From: Cotesia glomerata
Lineage: Eukaryota > Arthropoda > Insecta > Hymenoptera > Braconidae
Direction of reading: 5' to 3'
NCBI RefSeq assembly: GCF_020080835.1
Contig: NC_058161.1
Location: 2,790,001 to 2,854,000 of the forward strand
Length of the DNA: 64,000 nucleotides
Part shown: piece after piece, positions 44,140 to 55,596 of the stretch
Layout of the letters: the number at the start of each line of letters is the position of its first letter
Position numbering within the stretch: position 1 is the stretch's first letter
The notes under the pieces: generated by a model
The model's database searches: none
What the model saw: only the letters and a program-made list of their open reading frames with translations
What the model was told of the DNA's origin: nothing
Made by a program: the position numbers and the translations under genes

Positions 44140-44764
44140 TCTGCAGATAGTACCTATTTTTACATTATCATTTTCAAGTGCATTTTGCAATCAAATATAT
44201 ATGAATGAATAATAAGTATATTATAATGAATAATACACATTATAATTTTATTCCAAATCAAAAAACTAATCCTTAATAAGTTTAAAAAAAAAATAAATTT
44301 AAAAGAAAAATTTTTAATTTAAAATTAAAAAATTAAAATTAAAATTAAAAAAAAAAAATTTTATTTCAGTGTGGTAGTATTTTTTAAAACAAGATGAAGA
44401 TTGGTATTCATCAACATCTTATTTTAAAAAATAGTACCACACTGAAATTAAAATTTTTTTTTAATTTTTTAATTTTAAATTACAATTTTTTAATTTTTTA
44501 ATTTTAAATTAAAATTTTTTTTTTTAATTTTTTAATTTTTAATTTTTTTTTTAATTTTTTTTTTTTTTTAATTTTCTAATTTTAAATTAAAAATTTTTTT
44601 TTTTTAATTTATTTTTTTTTAAACTTATTAAGGATTAGTTTTTTGACTTGGAATAAAATTATAATGTGTATTATTCATTATAATATACTTATTATTCATA
44701 TATATTTGATTGCAAAATGCACTTGAAAATGATAATGTAAAAATAGTTACTATCTGCAGATAGA
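44140..44764. repeat. 625-bp long inverted repeat
   Basis: Both ends carry CTATCTGCAGATAG. The arms of about 290 bases (TGCATTTTGCAATCAAATAT, TAATCCTTAATAAGTTTAAA, TTTCAGTGTGGTAGTATTTT) return inverted around an apex at about 44392-44425 (AAGATGAAGATTGG ... CATCTTA). The A/T-only middle of each arm has diverged in length. It contains no ORF and no other copy occurs in the window. Confidence 0.8.
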
Positions 44765-46313
44765 TTCTAGTTAAATTCCAAATGGACGGCACTTCTATGT
44801 AAGATGGGACTGACGAGCATGCGCGTGGTACTGACAACCATCTGAGACAAATAAATCTCAGCTAGCTCTGAGCCCCATCTCGGATTGAACTGAAATAAAC
44901 GAAAACTGTACCTACTACAGTCTGCATTGAAATAGTAACCATTTGTAAATTTTTTTCACTATAGATGGAACTAGGTTCCGTCCAAGATGGAAACCAGTTA
45001 AATCTCGTTTTTTCCATGTAGACACAGGCTAAGCTAATAAAAAATCAAAGCAGTTCTTTGTCTATATACACACTACTTGCACCAGCAAGTATATAGTAAG
45101 TACTCGCATGACAAATGATACCACCGGAGTACTTGAATCACCGATACCTGATTGTAGAAGCTCGTTCATCTATCATACTCTTATGTTCCTTACTAGTACT
45201 TCGTATCGGCGGCTCACGGAGACCTACACATTATAAATAAGATAAAATTAATCGCTTAAAGAGAGTAGTTTAACATATAAGTCGTCGAGCGAGCTATTAT
45301 TCACGCTCCGTTTACCCCGGGTCAATCTAATATCGCTCATAAAACCAGCACGTTAGTAGTGAAGCACTTCTACAACACAACACACAACTTGCATCCATAT
45401 AATATCTCATATCTTATATAGGTACCTTATGATAAATCCATATCCATATCTACTCTTATCTTAAACAGGAAATGATTGTGACTTATAGGAAATTAGCAAA
45501 ACTCGTAGTAAGTGCAAGCAGGCCTGGAAAAAAAAACCTGATGATTTTTAACAAGTCAATGACCTTTTGGAATTTAAATGAATCTAGCTGAGGATCTAAA
45601 AGTTTATTAAACTAATTAAAAGCTGCCGACTGTCAGGTATATAGGCTTAAGTTTGTTAATCTTTTTAATATTTACTTTAAATAATTTTATTAAAAATTTT
45701 TTAAGTACTACCAGCTCGGTAAATATGTTTATTTAGATATGTATGCATGTGTAGCTAAGTTCCAGTAGATAGATTCCGATTACTTGAATATGTAAAGAAA
45801 AGTTGGCCAGAGCAATTAATATAAGTGCGTTTCAGCCAGCAGCAGCTGATGGAAAGCGTGCTTATGCGCGAACAAGACAGGCACACTTTTTATGTGTGTT
45901 ACTACACGCAAAAATCCTAACTTGCGTGAACTCATCCTTGACTGGCGAGCAGTTTAAACATACATTAAAATATTCTGGTAAAAGTTTATGCTCAACAATG
46001 AAACATTACTTTTTAATATTTCTTGGTCATTGTTTTTTAAGACTTTGTTTTTTTTTTTTTTTTTTTTTTTTTATTTATTATACTTATCTTGGATGGTATT
46101 CATATTAGCAAGCCAAGCAGGTTTTGTTTGTTTATTTCGAGGGTAACAAGGTAAAGATCATTGATATTTTTATTCAATTCTTCGGTTGTTTGTTTTACTG
46201 GAGAAAGATTCTTTTTAAAAGTAAGTCATTGGTCAATTGATTCTTTGGTTTTAAATTTTTTATCTTTAAAAAATTAAATGGAACTTTTTGATAAATTTTG
46301 TGATTATTTTTTA
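44765..46313. other. Intergenic, moderately GC-richer at 44780-45500
   Basis: The least AT-biased long stretch outside elements, with no ORF showing a domain. The 101-codon + frame at 45803-46108 is interrupted in character and ends in a poly-T translation. No RNA gene is recognised. Regulatory or UTR sequence is possible. Confidence 0.35.
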
Positions 46314-46986
46314 TTGCACGCCTCATAGCGCGAAGCGCGTGAGGTTGTGCTTTATACTCGACTCGTCAAGGTCAAGCAATTTTGTGATCTTTAAATGTCT
46401 CTATCACAACCATATTACACTTATACAATAATATAAGTAGATGTACACGGAGAAAACACTTAAATTAAACCATCTTTTACTTTCTAAAATCATTTCATGT
46501 AGCTATTTTGAAAAAAAAACGTTTTGAAAAAAATTTTACGTGGACGTCCGGATGTCATCCCATTTTGGATGTACCAATGATTACTCCGAACAAATTGATA
46601 TTTCAAGACCGGACTTTTTTTATTAGTTTACGAATGCGATGAACTGGGTCCGTATTTCATATCAGTAGCCTAGTTTACGTATTTTTTTTTTTTTAATTGA
46701 ATTTTTATTAAAATTTATTAAGATATAACCGTACAAAGACAAACGAATTTTTCTTATTTGTCACGTGAAAACTATGGCGCCACTTGATAAAGCTAGATTT
46801 TTTTAGACTGCGTGCGCATATAACAAGAAAAAAGGGCGCTGATATTTAAAAAAAAAAAAAAATTACTCTGTAAGAAATTACTTAATTATAATTGTCTTTT
46901 TTTTTATCAGTTACACAATTTATTTTTTCTTAAAAAATGAATGAGCGTTATGAGGCGTGCACTTTTGGATTTTCCAAACTTTTTTA
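46314..46986 (-). mobile_element. E-family element, copy 2
   Basis: The left end is the hairpin TTGCACGCCTCATAGCGCG and its return GCGTGAGGTTGTGC. The right end is GTTATGAGGCGTGCACTTTT then TGGATTTTCCAAACTTTTTT. This is the inverse of copies 1 and 3. The interior is AT-rich with no transposase. Confidence 0.65.
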
Positions 46987-47029
46987 AAATAATATTAGAA
47001 GAATTGCTTTTTACTTGTACACCTTTCTC

Positions 47030-47585
47030 GGTTTTTACAAGGCTGATCTCCCATCTTTCTCCTAGCATTTACGCTTTCCTTGCTCTTCTTCTATATTGGA
47101 CCTCAGCAAGTCCTACCCAACACTTCCTCTGCTTTATATTGCGGCTGTGGAATGACTTGTGCTTTCTGTACCGCATTTGCCCTGAACCTCACTTCTCAGG
47201 CTGTTGGAACAGTAACATGGGAAAACCACAGAAAAAACCTATGATAGTACAGTCAGAGCTGGGCTAAGTCTACAGTGATTGATAAGAAACTCTTCTTTAT
47301 CGACCACTGGAGCATTAGGCCCCTCTCCTAGTATGCAGAGATCCCTCGCGCTAACCAACGCCGACTAGAGTGGTCACCCATTCAAGTTGTTGCTTAAATA
47401 GGTGATCACCCAAGTCAGACGTGTGCCGCCCGGCTATCTCTGCCACTTTCAAAGGTTGGAAACGTAACGCACATATTTTTAATTATAATCACTGAAAAAT
47501 CGTCGTGCGTGCCGGGATCGAACCCGAGTCCCACTCTTTCGAAAAGTGGGCACCGAGCCGACTAGGCTATTGCCAGCCTCTTTTT
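47030..47585 (-). mobile_element. Long tRNA-headed SINE-like element
   Basis: On the minus strand a tRNA-like head (47580-47503) is followed by a GC-rich body. The body includes ACTTGAATGGGTGACCACTC, a phrase reminiscent of the internal control region of 5S rRNA, then GGTTAGCGCGAGGGATCTCT and more unique sequence to about 47030. The + frame at 46941-47267 runs over this body and the adjoining E terminus and is not supported as a gene. Confidence 0.5.
47503..47580 (-). tRNA. tRNA-like SINE head
   Basis: The minus strand reads TAGCCTAGTCGGCTCGGTGC (A-box region), a strong stem CCCACT/AGTGGG enclosing TTTCGAAAG, and a B box GGTTCGATCCC. The anticodon loop is too large for a standard tRNA, so it is probably a SINE promoter. 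Confidence 0.5.
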
Positions 47586-47600
47586 AAAATATTATTATTA

Positions 47601-48289
47601 TCTATATTATTAAGAGAATAAGAAAAAAATTTTGTGTTCAGGATAGTTATATGATAAAATCGGATTTTTTAGTGAAATTTAGTGTCATTGCAAAGGTCCT
47701 GGATACATAATTAAGAAATGACCTTGTATCTTGAGAACTATTGACATTTTTAAAGATATAAGCTCACCCCGACATTATACTCATTGAGACCTTTCATTTG
47801 AGTACCGACATCAATTTTTCATATATTTATATATATCATATATATGTATATATGAAAAATATATAAAAATGCATGTGGGTACTCAAATGAAGGCTTTTGA
47901 TGAGTGTAACATCGGGATGAGCTTATATCTTTAAAAATATCAATAATTAAGAAATGATCTCGTATCTTGTTAACTATTGACATTTTCAAAGATAAGCTCA
48001 CCTCGACATTACACTCATTGAGACCTTTCATTTGAGTACTCACATCAATTTTTCATATATTTATATATATTATATATATGTATATATGAATATATATCAA
48101 AAATTTATGTGGGTACTCAAATGAAAGCTCTTGATGAGTGTAACATCGAGATGAGCTTACATCTTTAAAAATGTCAATAATTAAGAAATGACCTCGTGTC
48201 AACTATTGACATTTTTAAAGATATAAGCTCACCCTGACATTATACTCATTGAGACCTTTCATTTGAGTACCCACATCAATTTTTTTATG

Positions 48290-48364
<75 letters not shown>

Positions 48365-48553
48365 AATATATAAAAATGCATGTGGGTACTCAAATGAAAG
48401 CTCTTGATGAGTGTAACATCGGGATGAGTTTATATCTTCAAAAGCTTCAATATTTAAAAAAGTACTGTACAATTCAACAAAAGTCATTATTTAATAAAAC
48501 AAAATTTTATTATTTATAGTTCATAAGTCACGTAGTGACTGCAAGGTTGCTAG
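47601..48553 (+). mobile_element. Helitron-like element H6, both ends present
   Basis: The 5' TCTATATTATTAAGAGAATA is preceded by A. The 3' end has AGTCAC-GTA-GTGACT, GCAAGGTTG and CTAG (48550-48553), followed by T. Three palindromic units (about 47757-47930, 47995-48170, 48228-48440) lie inside, the last with a (TA)n apex at 48293-48360. Part of the region between the 5' end and the array is deleted relative to H1 (the match jumps near 47700). Confidence 0.8.
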
Positions 48554-50250
48554 TTATTATTATTTTTATTATTTAATAAAAAAAATATTAATTTTATTTG
48601 GCTGTAAATATTTTAGGTCATAGAAATTTTATATTTTTGTGGAAATTTTTTAAGATATGACATACATCCTAAATAATAATTGAAGGTACAAAAAAAATGT
48701 ATTCAAAAGCACAAATAGATAAAGAATTTAAAAAAACCATAATGATAAATGATAAATGACAAATGAGCTTTGATGAGTCGCTAGATAAAAACAAAACTTG
48801 GATCTCAACCTTCCTTATTAACTCATATGTTCATTTATAATTAAAAAATAAACGTAATGCGATCCTAAAACACGTTATCTAGTTACACATACCATTAAAA
48901 AAAAAAAAAAATAAATATATTAACGGTTGTGAAGGCAATCCCGTAGATCTATTCCCGGATTGATCATGTCACGATTCCGTCAGAATTGGCATATGCATGA
49001 TACACGATAGCGCAATTTAACTGCATAGCAAACAAAAATAATATAAAAGTAAGACGATACCTCAGAGTCTGATGACTCGCATGTATTAAGTATTTAGTGT
49101 GCGAAGTGCGAGTGAAAAAAATCACCGTAAAGGTCGTTGGTTTCTTTGATAGTGTGTCGCGATTGTACCGAGAATTCGAACCGGTCGGATATATTTTTCC
49201 AACTTTTTTATCTTGGACCGGTTGACAGTCTGCACTTCATTGAGGTCACACTGGGTCATTCATTTTTGCGTATTATATTTAGATTTTTATCATTAATCAA
49301 TTGTAATTTTATCATTATCACTTATTGATGTTAATCTTAAATTGAAGCTTCAGAGCTCCGCAATTCGGAGCGGACTTTTCACGGCTGGAGGAAAAATTGG
49401 CCCAAAGTCAGGCTTAAGTGAATGGGCATTGCGATTAAGGCAGACGATGGAGGATAAGAGAAAAAATAATAAGATAAAAAGAAAGAGGTACGGAACCGTT
49501 AGCCGATCGAGAGTCTCAACTGGTGGATACGCCCGTATTTTATATCTGTACGGACTTTTAAAGCCGTCTGTAGCTACATCTCCTTTTCCTTCACTCATAT
49601 TATGTATGTACATACATGTATGTTTAAGTTGTTGTTGGAATTCCGGATTAACGACGACTACTACTCGAAAAAGCGGTCAACGCGATGGTGGTTTTATTAA
49701 ACGCATGTTTAGTTGAGAATCGCTGATGGTTCAGTTGTGTGTTACGCCATGCCGCTAAAAGTGTGTCAATAGGAGAGCAAATGTCCGAATGCTCCTGATG
49801 GACAATTGGGGCCATTCATTTTAATTCATTATTCCTCCTTGCAATCCTATCAACTATGCCCAGTTTTCCTTTGCTGTAATTTGTAATAGATATGTATATA
49901 TATATAAGCCTGTTATTATAATTACTGGTAATTATTAACGGAATGGTAGTCATTTATATTTTAAAGTCGTTTATGTTCGAGTTAACGCGCTAACTATTCT
50001 TTAACATTGTTTACTAGATTTTTTGCTGGTTTAATACTCTAGTTTTTTTTTTTATGGACGTTAAAAGCTTGTTTTATATTAATATTGTGATTTTCTACTC
50101 TGTTAAAAATTTTTGTAAATATTTCGAAAAAATTTTAGAAAATCCAAAATTATCTTAATAATTTGTGTCAAAGTTTATGTCAATTTTTTGAACGATTTTC
50201 ATTTGACTTTTTAAAGGATGAAAGGATTTTTCACTTTAAATAATTTTATA
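48554..50250. other. Intergenic with GC-richer island at about 49000-49860
   Basis: Overlapping frames on both strands exist at 49342-49716 (+) and 49350-49613 (-). The + frame has a basic stretch (KRKNNKIKRKRYG) and only a non-ATG opening. No domain is recognised on either strand. The island could be a UTR, an exon of an unseen gene, or regulatory DNA. Confidence 0.35.
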
Positions 50251-51745
50251 AAAAAGTTTGGAAAATGCAAAAGTGCACGCCTCATAATCTCATTTTCCAT
50301 CATAAAATTGATTAAAATAAAATACAAAAAACACTTTTAAATCTTTCGCGCCATTGTTCACCCAGAAAAGAAAGGTACTGCGCATGTGTTGTAAACGAAC
50401 CTTATTTACATAGATATAGATATACAAACGATTAGTGGATTTTTAGTTTATTGCTAATTATAAATAAACTACGTTGAATTAGACCGTGATCTTCGAAAGG
50501 ACTTAGTTTTAGATAATACTGAAGCGTATAAAAAATAAATGGACTTGATCAGTTAAGTTTTTCGGCAGTTATCGTGATCACGCCAGTTTTCATACATACA
50601 TTTGACAACCGGACTTCCACGGGATAATTTTTTTAAACATTTTTTAACTTCCCGCTAAGAAAATCTAAGATTTTCAAAAATCGGGAAGTTATTGTTTTCA
50701 CCAGGTTGTACGAAAATCGAGTTTTCATCGAATCTCGACGTTTCGAGGTCCTAGGAAGCTTCCCTAACTATTCCCGCGATGGTGCCTGTATGTCTGTATG
50801 TATGTATGTGTGTGTGAGTGTGTGTGTGGATGTAAGGTATGTAAACCTCTCATAACTTTTGAACGGCTTGACCGATTTGATCGCGGTTGATGCCATTTGA
50901 AAGGGCTTAACTAAACTTAGATTTTGAATATACTTTGGAACGATTCGAACCAGTAGATTTTGAGAAATCGCAAAAAAACTACAAAAAAAAATTTTTTCAA
51001 AAGTGGTTTTTTTGGAATAACTTTTAAACGGCTTTACCGATCAATTCCAAAAACTAATCAGCTCTTAACATCAAAAAACCACGTCGATCGCCACCAGTCC
51101 GGTCAAAATCGGTTGATTCGTTCGTGAGTTATTGTTGACGAAAGAAAACCGAAAAGTGTTTTTTCGGAATTACTCCGAAATTTTTCGCTCTATCAATTTA
51201 AACTTGAAGATTCTATATGAAACTTGAAAATATATTATAGAATTTAAAAAACTGCGTCGAATGCCGCCAACCGTGTGAACATCGGTACATTCATTCAAAA
51301 GTTATTGCGATTTGAAAATTCAAAAAATAGTGTTTTATCAAATTTTTATCAAACTTTTGAGCTCAAAGAGTTCAAAAGCATACATAAGCTATTTTTTGAG
51401 CTCGGAGAGCTCAAAATAATATACAAATTGTATTTATGAGCTCGAAGAGCTCAAAAACGTCATAAGTGCAATTTCAAGCGTTCAGGTATAGAATTGGCGG
51501 GAAGTTGCAGGGATGGCCTTCAGGGTCAACCGTTTTCCTATTTTTTTATTTATTTAAAAAGCAAAATGTCTTTTAAAAATGTCCTAAGTGTTGAAACTAG
51601 TGTTTTTTTGTGACATTTATGTGTAAATATTGTTCTACAAGTGCGATAGAAAATAAATAGAGACCATTTTAGTTCAAGAAATCGCTTGATTTTTGTAAGT
51701 TGAGTGTAGCACAACCTCATCCGCTTCACTTATGAGGCGTGCAAT
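50251..51745 (+). mobile_element. E-family element, copy 3, split by a nested repeat
   Basis: The left end is AAAAAGTTTGGAAAATGCAA then GTGCACGCCTCATAATCTC. The right end is the hairpin GCACAACCTCATCCGCTTCA and return TTATGAGGCGTGC. A CTTCCCGC element at 50646-51540 interrupts it. Shared internal words with copy 1 include AAAGAAAGGTACTGCGC and ATAGATATAGATATA. Confidence 0.65.
50646..51540 (+). repeat. CTTCCCGC-family repeat, copy 4, nested in E copy 3
   Basis: Complete from AACTTCCCGCTAAGAAAATC to ACCGTTTTCCTA, with the (TG)n tract at about 50807-50828 and GAGCTC palindromes at about 51357-51448. It carries a short extra internal segment (about 51215-51250) relative to copy 1. Confidence 0.75.
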
Positions 51746-51975
51746 TTATTAAGCTTTCTATAGCACAAAAATATTATTAAATTAAATATTTAATTTAAAA
51801 AAATATTGCAATATTGTAAATTTAAAGTCTATTTATTAATTGAAATTATTTACAATTAATTGTGCTTATTTTTGTATACATTTTATTTAAAAATTAGTTT
51901 ATTATATATTTAATTTAAAAAATGGAATTTTTGTTTAAAAAATCAAACATTTGAAAACTAAATTTGCAAAATAAC
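51746..51975. other. Short AT-rich spacer
   Basis: No feature. Its last three bases (TAA, 51973-51975) match the three after the next element and are the probable target duplication. Confidence 0.6.
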
Positions 51976-52625
51976 ACCGGCACACAAAAAAAAAAAAGTT
52001 GTCTGTACTTGGGACGCGCCACATATATTCCCATGTAATTTGACCCGCTGAACCCGAATTTGAGGTCCGTTTGGCCCCTACACCCTAGGATTTTGAGAAA
52101 ACTGTAAAAAACCGAAAAAAAACGGGAAAATTGGGGGTTTTGGTGATTGAAAAATTTTTTTAGATTCTAACTATGCATGATTTTCATGTATTTCGATCTG
52201 CTTTATACTTATCTGAAGTGTACTCAGACCAGCAGCCATTAAAAGTCTAAGTAAATCCCGAAAAACCCATGAAAATTGCGAAAAAACAAAAATTCCCAAT
52301 ATTGTGATAAAAAAATGTATTGAGCTAAATATATGATGATTTTCATGTAGGTTTATCGACGACATATAAATCTCCAACTTTTATAACTCAGACGTCTCGA
52401 AAACATCAAACAAATGTGCAAAAACCCCGAAAATTGGAAAAAATCAAATGTAATATAATAAAAATCGAGTTATTATTCAAAATAAATAAAAAATCATATC
52501 ATTCGATCTGTGGTGCATAAAAAAGTATTTCGTCTTAAGACTTAAAAATTAATTTTTCGGAAAATATCATCAAAACCCTTTGGATTTGAATTTTAATTCG
52601 TTCTCCGCTTATATCTCACCCTTTT
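51976..52625 (+). repeat. Left terminal inverted repeat of the 4.2-kb transposon
   Basis: Pairs with 55590-56217. The two differ by only scattered substitutions and homopolymer-length changes (for example 12 versus 11 A after the terminus). Shared words include GACCCGCTGAACCCGAATTT and CTACACCCTAGGATTTTGAG. Confidence 0.85.
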
Positions 52626-52629
52626 ATCT

Positions 52630-53600
52630 TCAAACGTCCTGCATAAAGGGTTTCTCTTTCGTTTCCTCTCTTCTTCGGGTAAATCTCTCTTCAGAGTCCA
52701 ACAATGATCTACCATCATATTGACATCCACTCATGTTTTGATGGAATGTTTCTTCTCTTTCTTCACTGAAATTACCAAGATTTTCAGGAAAGTGTGAAAG
52801 ATGAGATTGTAAATAGTGCAATTTTGTATTCACATTCCCTAAAAAATTTCGAGATACTTCCTTAAAACTTCCCCAAGCTGCTCTCTCAATCTTGTGCATC
52901 TCATACTCAAGATTAGCATCCTGGAATTGAGTCCGAATTTGGGGTACATAAAAAATTCCTTCTTTCAATTTATTGTCACTTATAGCTGGAAATTTTTCGT
53001 CCAAGTACTTAACACAGTTGCCATTTTTATCGAGAGCTTTGACAAAATGCTTCATAAGGTCAAGCTTGATATAAAGTGGTGGCAGCAAGTACTTGTAAGG
53101 ATTAATGAGAGATTCTCGCATAACGTTGTGAGAACCATGATTCAAATTCTTTCTTGTTGGCCGTTCTTTTCTACTGTAGGGAATTTTCCGATCGTGACTA
53201 TCCTACAAACATACAAGAAGGGATATATTGTGAACCAGATTGTTGGCTTAACTAGTGTAGCAATTTTCAGATCACCACAAACTTTTCAATGATTTTTGGT
53301 CAAATGAGCTACTGGAGTCGGTGCTTTGAGACTTCGCTTAGACAAAGCAATGAAAAACTTTCACTCCTCGTCCTGAAAGTGTTCGGCTTTAACTCATCAA
53401 TCAAACTTCTTACATCTGAACAGTCCACTAATGAATTTTCGCCGTTTTAAAAATGTTATCAGATTTTTTTTTCCCTATCACGATAAAAATAAGCTGTTGT
53501 ATTTTTAGTTAATAAATTTTTTTTTCTTTAAGCTGATGTTTCAGGGTTTTCACTTCTAGGAACTTTTTGGGCTCAGAATCGATTTCTTGCTTAAATGCTT
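52630..53600 (-). pseudogene. Inverted, decayed second copy of the transposase 3' half
   Basis: The frame 53145-52630 reads NHGSHNVMRESLINPYKYLL, then LDLMKHFVKALDKNGNC, KEGIFYVPQIRTQFQ, AAWGSFKEVSRNFLGN, NTKLHYLQSHLSHFPENLG and a damaged FHQNM end. It parallels the C-terminal part of the + strand gene at about 54930-55596. It lacks about 25 residues after NFLGN and about 10 after FHQ, both in places where the + copy is intact. The + copy's frameshifts are absent here. Upstream (53150-53600) the similarity continues as short blocks with several deletions. The two arms have therefore decayed independently. Confidence 0.8.
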
Positions 53601-53835
53601 GTGCCTGTAACCAGGGCACCTCCACGTGGTGACGGCGGGCAACAGGACCGTCTGGCATAGTCCCTGGGTTAACGGCTTGAATGCCGTCATGGCAGGCACA
53701 AGTAATAAGTGTTTTACGATGCAGGGACCCGGAATCCCAGTATCGGCGTCTGGTCAGAGTGAGAAAGCAGGCTCGCAGGCGTCGTCATCAAGTGACTGCA
53801 GCTCTTCATTAGTGGGTGACTTGGCTTCTGAAGCG
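53590..53835 (+). other. GC-rich segment fused to the transposase N-terminus
   Basis: The words CAGGGCACCTCCACGTGGTG, GACGGCGGGCAACAGGACCG and TGGTCAGAGTGAGAAAGCAG stand far above local GC content. This marks either the original promoter/5' end of the gene or a captured piece of another element. An alternative start is the Met of MTRSVSHICNKN at about 53840. Confidence 0.45.
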
Positions 53836-55596
53836 TTTAATATGACAAGAAGTGTCTCTCACATATGTAACAAAAACTCCAATTGCTTCTGTTACATATG
53901 TGGAGAATTTGAAGTAACGAAAAGTCGTAGATCTTTTTCAAACAAATTGAAAAATGTCTACGAAACCTGCTTCGGTATCCAGATTACGAACTGGGAAGCA
54001 ACTTGGGTACCACATTCACTTTGCAATCGGTGTCACACGATGCTTACTCGTTGGGAGCAGACGAAAAGTAAACAGTGCTTGAAATTTTCAAAACCTGTGA
54101 TTTGGTCTGCACCAACGAGTCAAAACTGCTATTTTTGCACGACGGAAGTTTCAGGTTTTTCTTCGACAACCAAACATAAAATTCAATATGCCAACGTAAC
54201 ATCAGTTGTGCCAGCAGAAAAAGTTTTGAATGTCGAAGAACCTGCAGCTCCTGAACCAGTGAATGAACATGAAGAGATGGAAGTTGAAGATAACTTTGAA
54301 GAAATCGATCCTGAACCCGAAGAGATCCATTCTGAGGATGAAGAATACATCCCGAGTGGTGTTCCTAGAAGTAAAGACCCTGAAGTCTTCGATCAACTTG
54401 AATTGAATGACCTTGTACGAGACTTAGGACTATCTAAGGTAAAAGCTGAACATTTAGCCTCAGCTTTAAGGAAAGAAAATTTATTAGCTAAAAATACAAC
54501 AGCTTATTTTTATCGTGATAGGGAAAAAGAGTTCCGGAAGTATTTTACAAAAGACAGCGAAAATTCATTTGTGTACTGTTCAGATGTAAAAGGACTGATC
54601 GATGAGTTGAAGCCAAACACTTACAAAGACGAAGAATGGAGGCTTTTTATTGACTCCTCTAGGCGAAGTCTTAAAGCTGTGCTTCTTCATAATGGAAACT
54701 TATTGGCACCGATTCCAGTAGCTCATTCGACTAAACTAAAGGAGACTTATGACAATTTACAGGTTGTATTAGATAAAATAAACTATTCAGAACATCAATG
54801 GAAGGTTTGTGGTGATCTGAAAATTGCAACAATATTGCTAGGCCAACAATCAGGGTTCACAAAGTACCCCTGCTTCTTATGTTTGTGGGATAGCCGAGAC
54901 CGAAAGAATCATTACATTCAAAAGAATGGCCAACAAGAACAAATTTGAATCCTGGTTCTCACAATGTTACGCGACAATCTCTAATTGATCCTTCCAAGTA
55001 CTTGCTGCCCCCACTTCATATCAAGATTGGCCTTATGAAGCAATTTGTCAAAAGCTCTGGATAAAGATGGAAACTGTTTTAAGTACTTGGGCGAAAAATT
55101 TCCAGCTATAAGTGACGCTAAATTAAAAGAAGGAATTTTTGATGGACCCCAAATTCGGACTCTATTCCAGGATGCTAATCTTGAATATGAGATGAACGAG
55201 ATTGAGAGAGCAGCTTGGGGAAGTTTTAAGGAAGTATCACAGCAATTTTAGGGAATACGAAAAGTGATAACTACGCAACTTTAGTTGACGAGTTGTTATA
55301 CAACTATAATACTTTAGGTTGCTTAATGAATACAAAATTGCACTATTTACATTCTCATCTTTCACACTTTCCTGAAAATCTTGGTGATTTTAGTGAAGAG
55401 CAGCAGTGAGAGATTCCATCAAGACATTAGTGTGATGGAAAAACGATATCAAGGAACGTGGGATGTAAATATGATGGCAGATCATTGTTGGACTCTGAAG
55501 AGAGATTTACCCGAAGAAGAGAGGAAACGAAAGAGAAACCCTTTATGCAGGACGTTTGAAGATAAAAGGGTGAGATATAAGCGGAGAACGAATTAA
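53626..55596 (+). pseudogene. Transposase-like gene with four frameshifts
   Basis: An intact 440-codon frame runs from 53626 to 54948. Residues ~80-170 form a Cys/His-rich segment (CYICGEF, then WVPHSLCNRCHTML, then CYFC), probably a zinc-binding DNA-recognition region. Residues ~200-245 are acidic. The later part has VYCSDVKGLIDEL, VCGDLKIATILLG and FTKYPCFLCLWDSRDR; the aspartate in GDLK is a plausible catalytic position of an RNase H-like fold (inference). Homology continues in other frames: SHNV..LLPPLHIKIGLMK (54955-55050), KEGIFDGPQIRTLFQ (55127-55160), LHYLHSHLSHFPENLGDFS, and RFHQDI..MMADHCWTLKR to the stop at 55596. I place single-base lesions near 54922, 55050, 55249 and 55404. Proteins of this kind occur as uncharacterised repeats in many arthropod genomes. 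The first ~70 residues come from an unusually GC-rich stretch and may be foreign. Confidence 0.75.

Noticed and set aside
45803..46108. 101-codon ORF
   Set aside because: It ends in a poly-T translation (poly-Phe), has no domain and a non-ATG opening.
46941..47267. 108-codon ORF as a gene
   Set aside because: It spans the end of an E element and the body of a SINE-like unit, with no domain.
52894..53292. 132-codon ORF on the + strand
   Set aside because: It overlaps the inverted transposase remnant in antisense. The minus-strand frame carries the homology.
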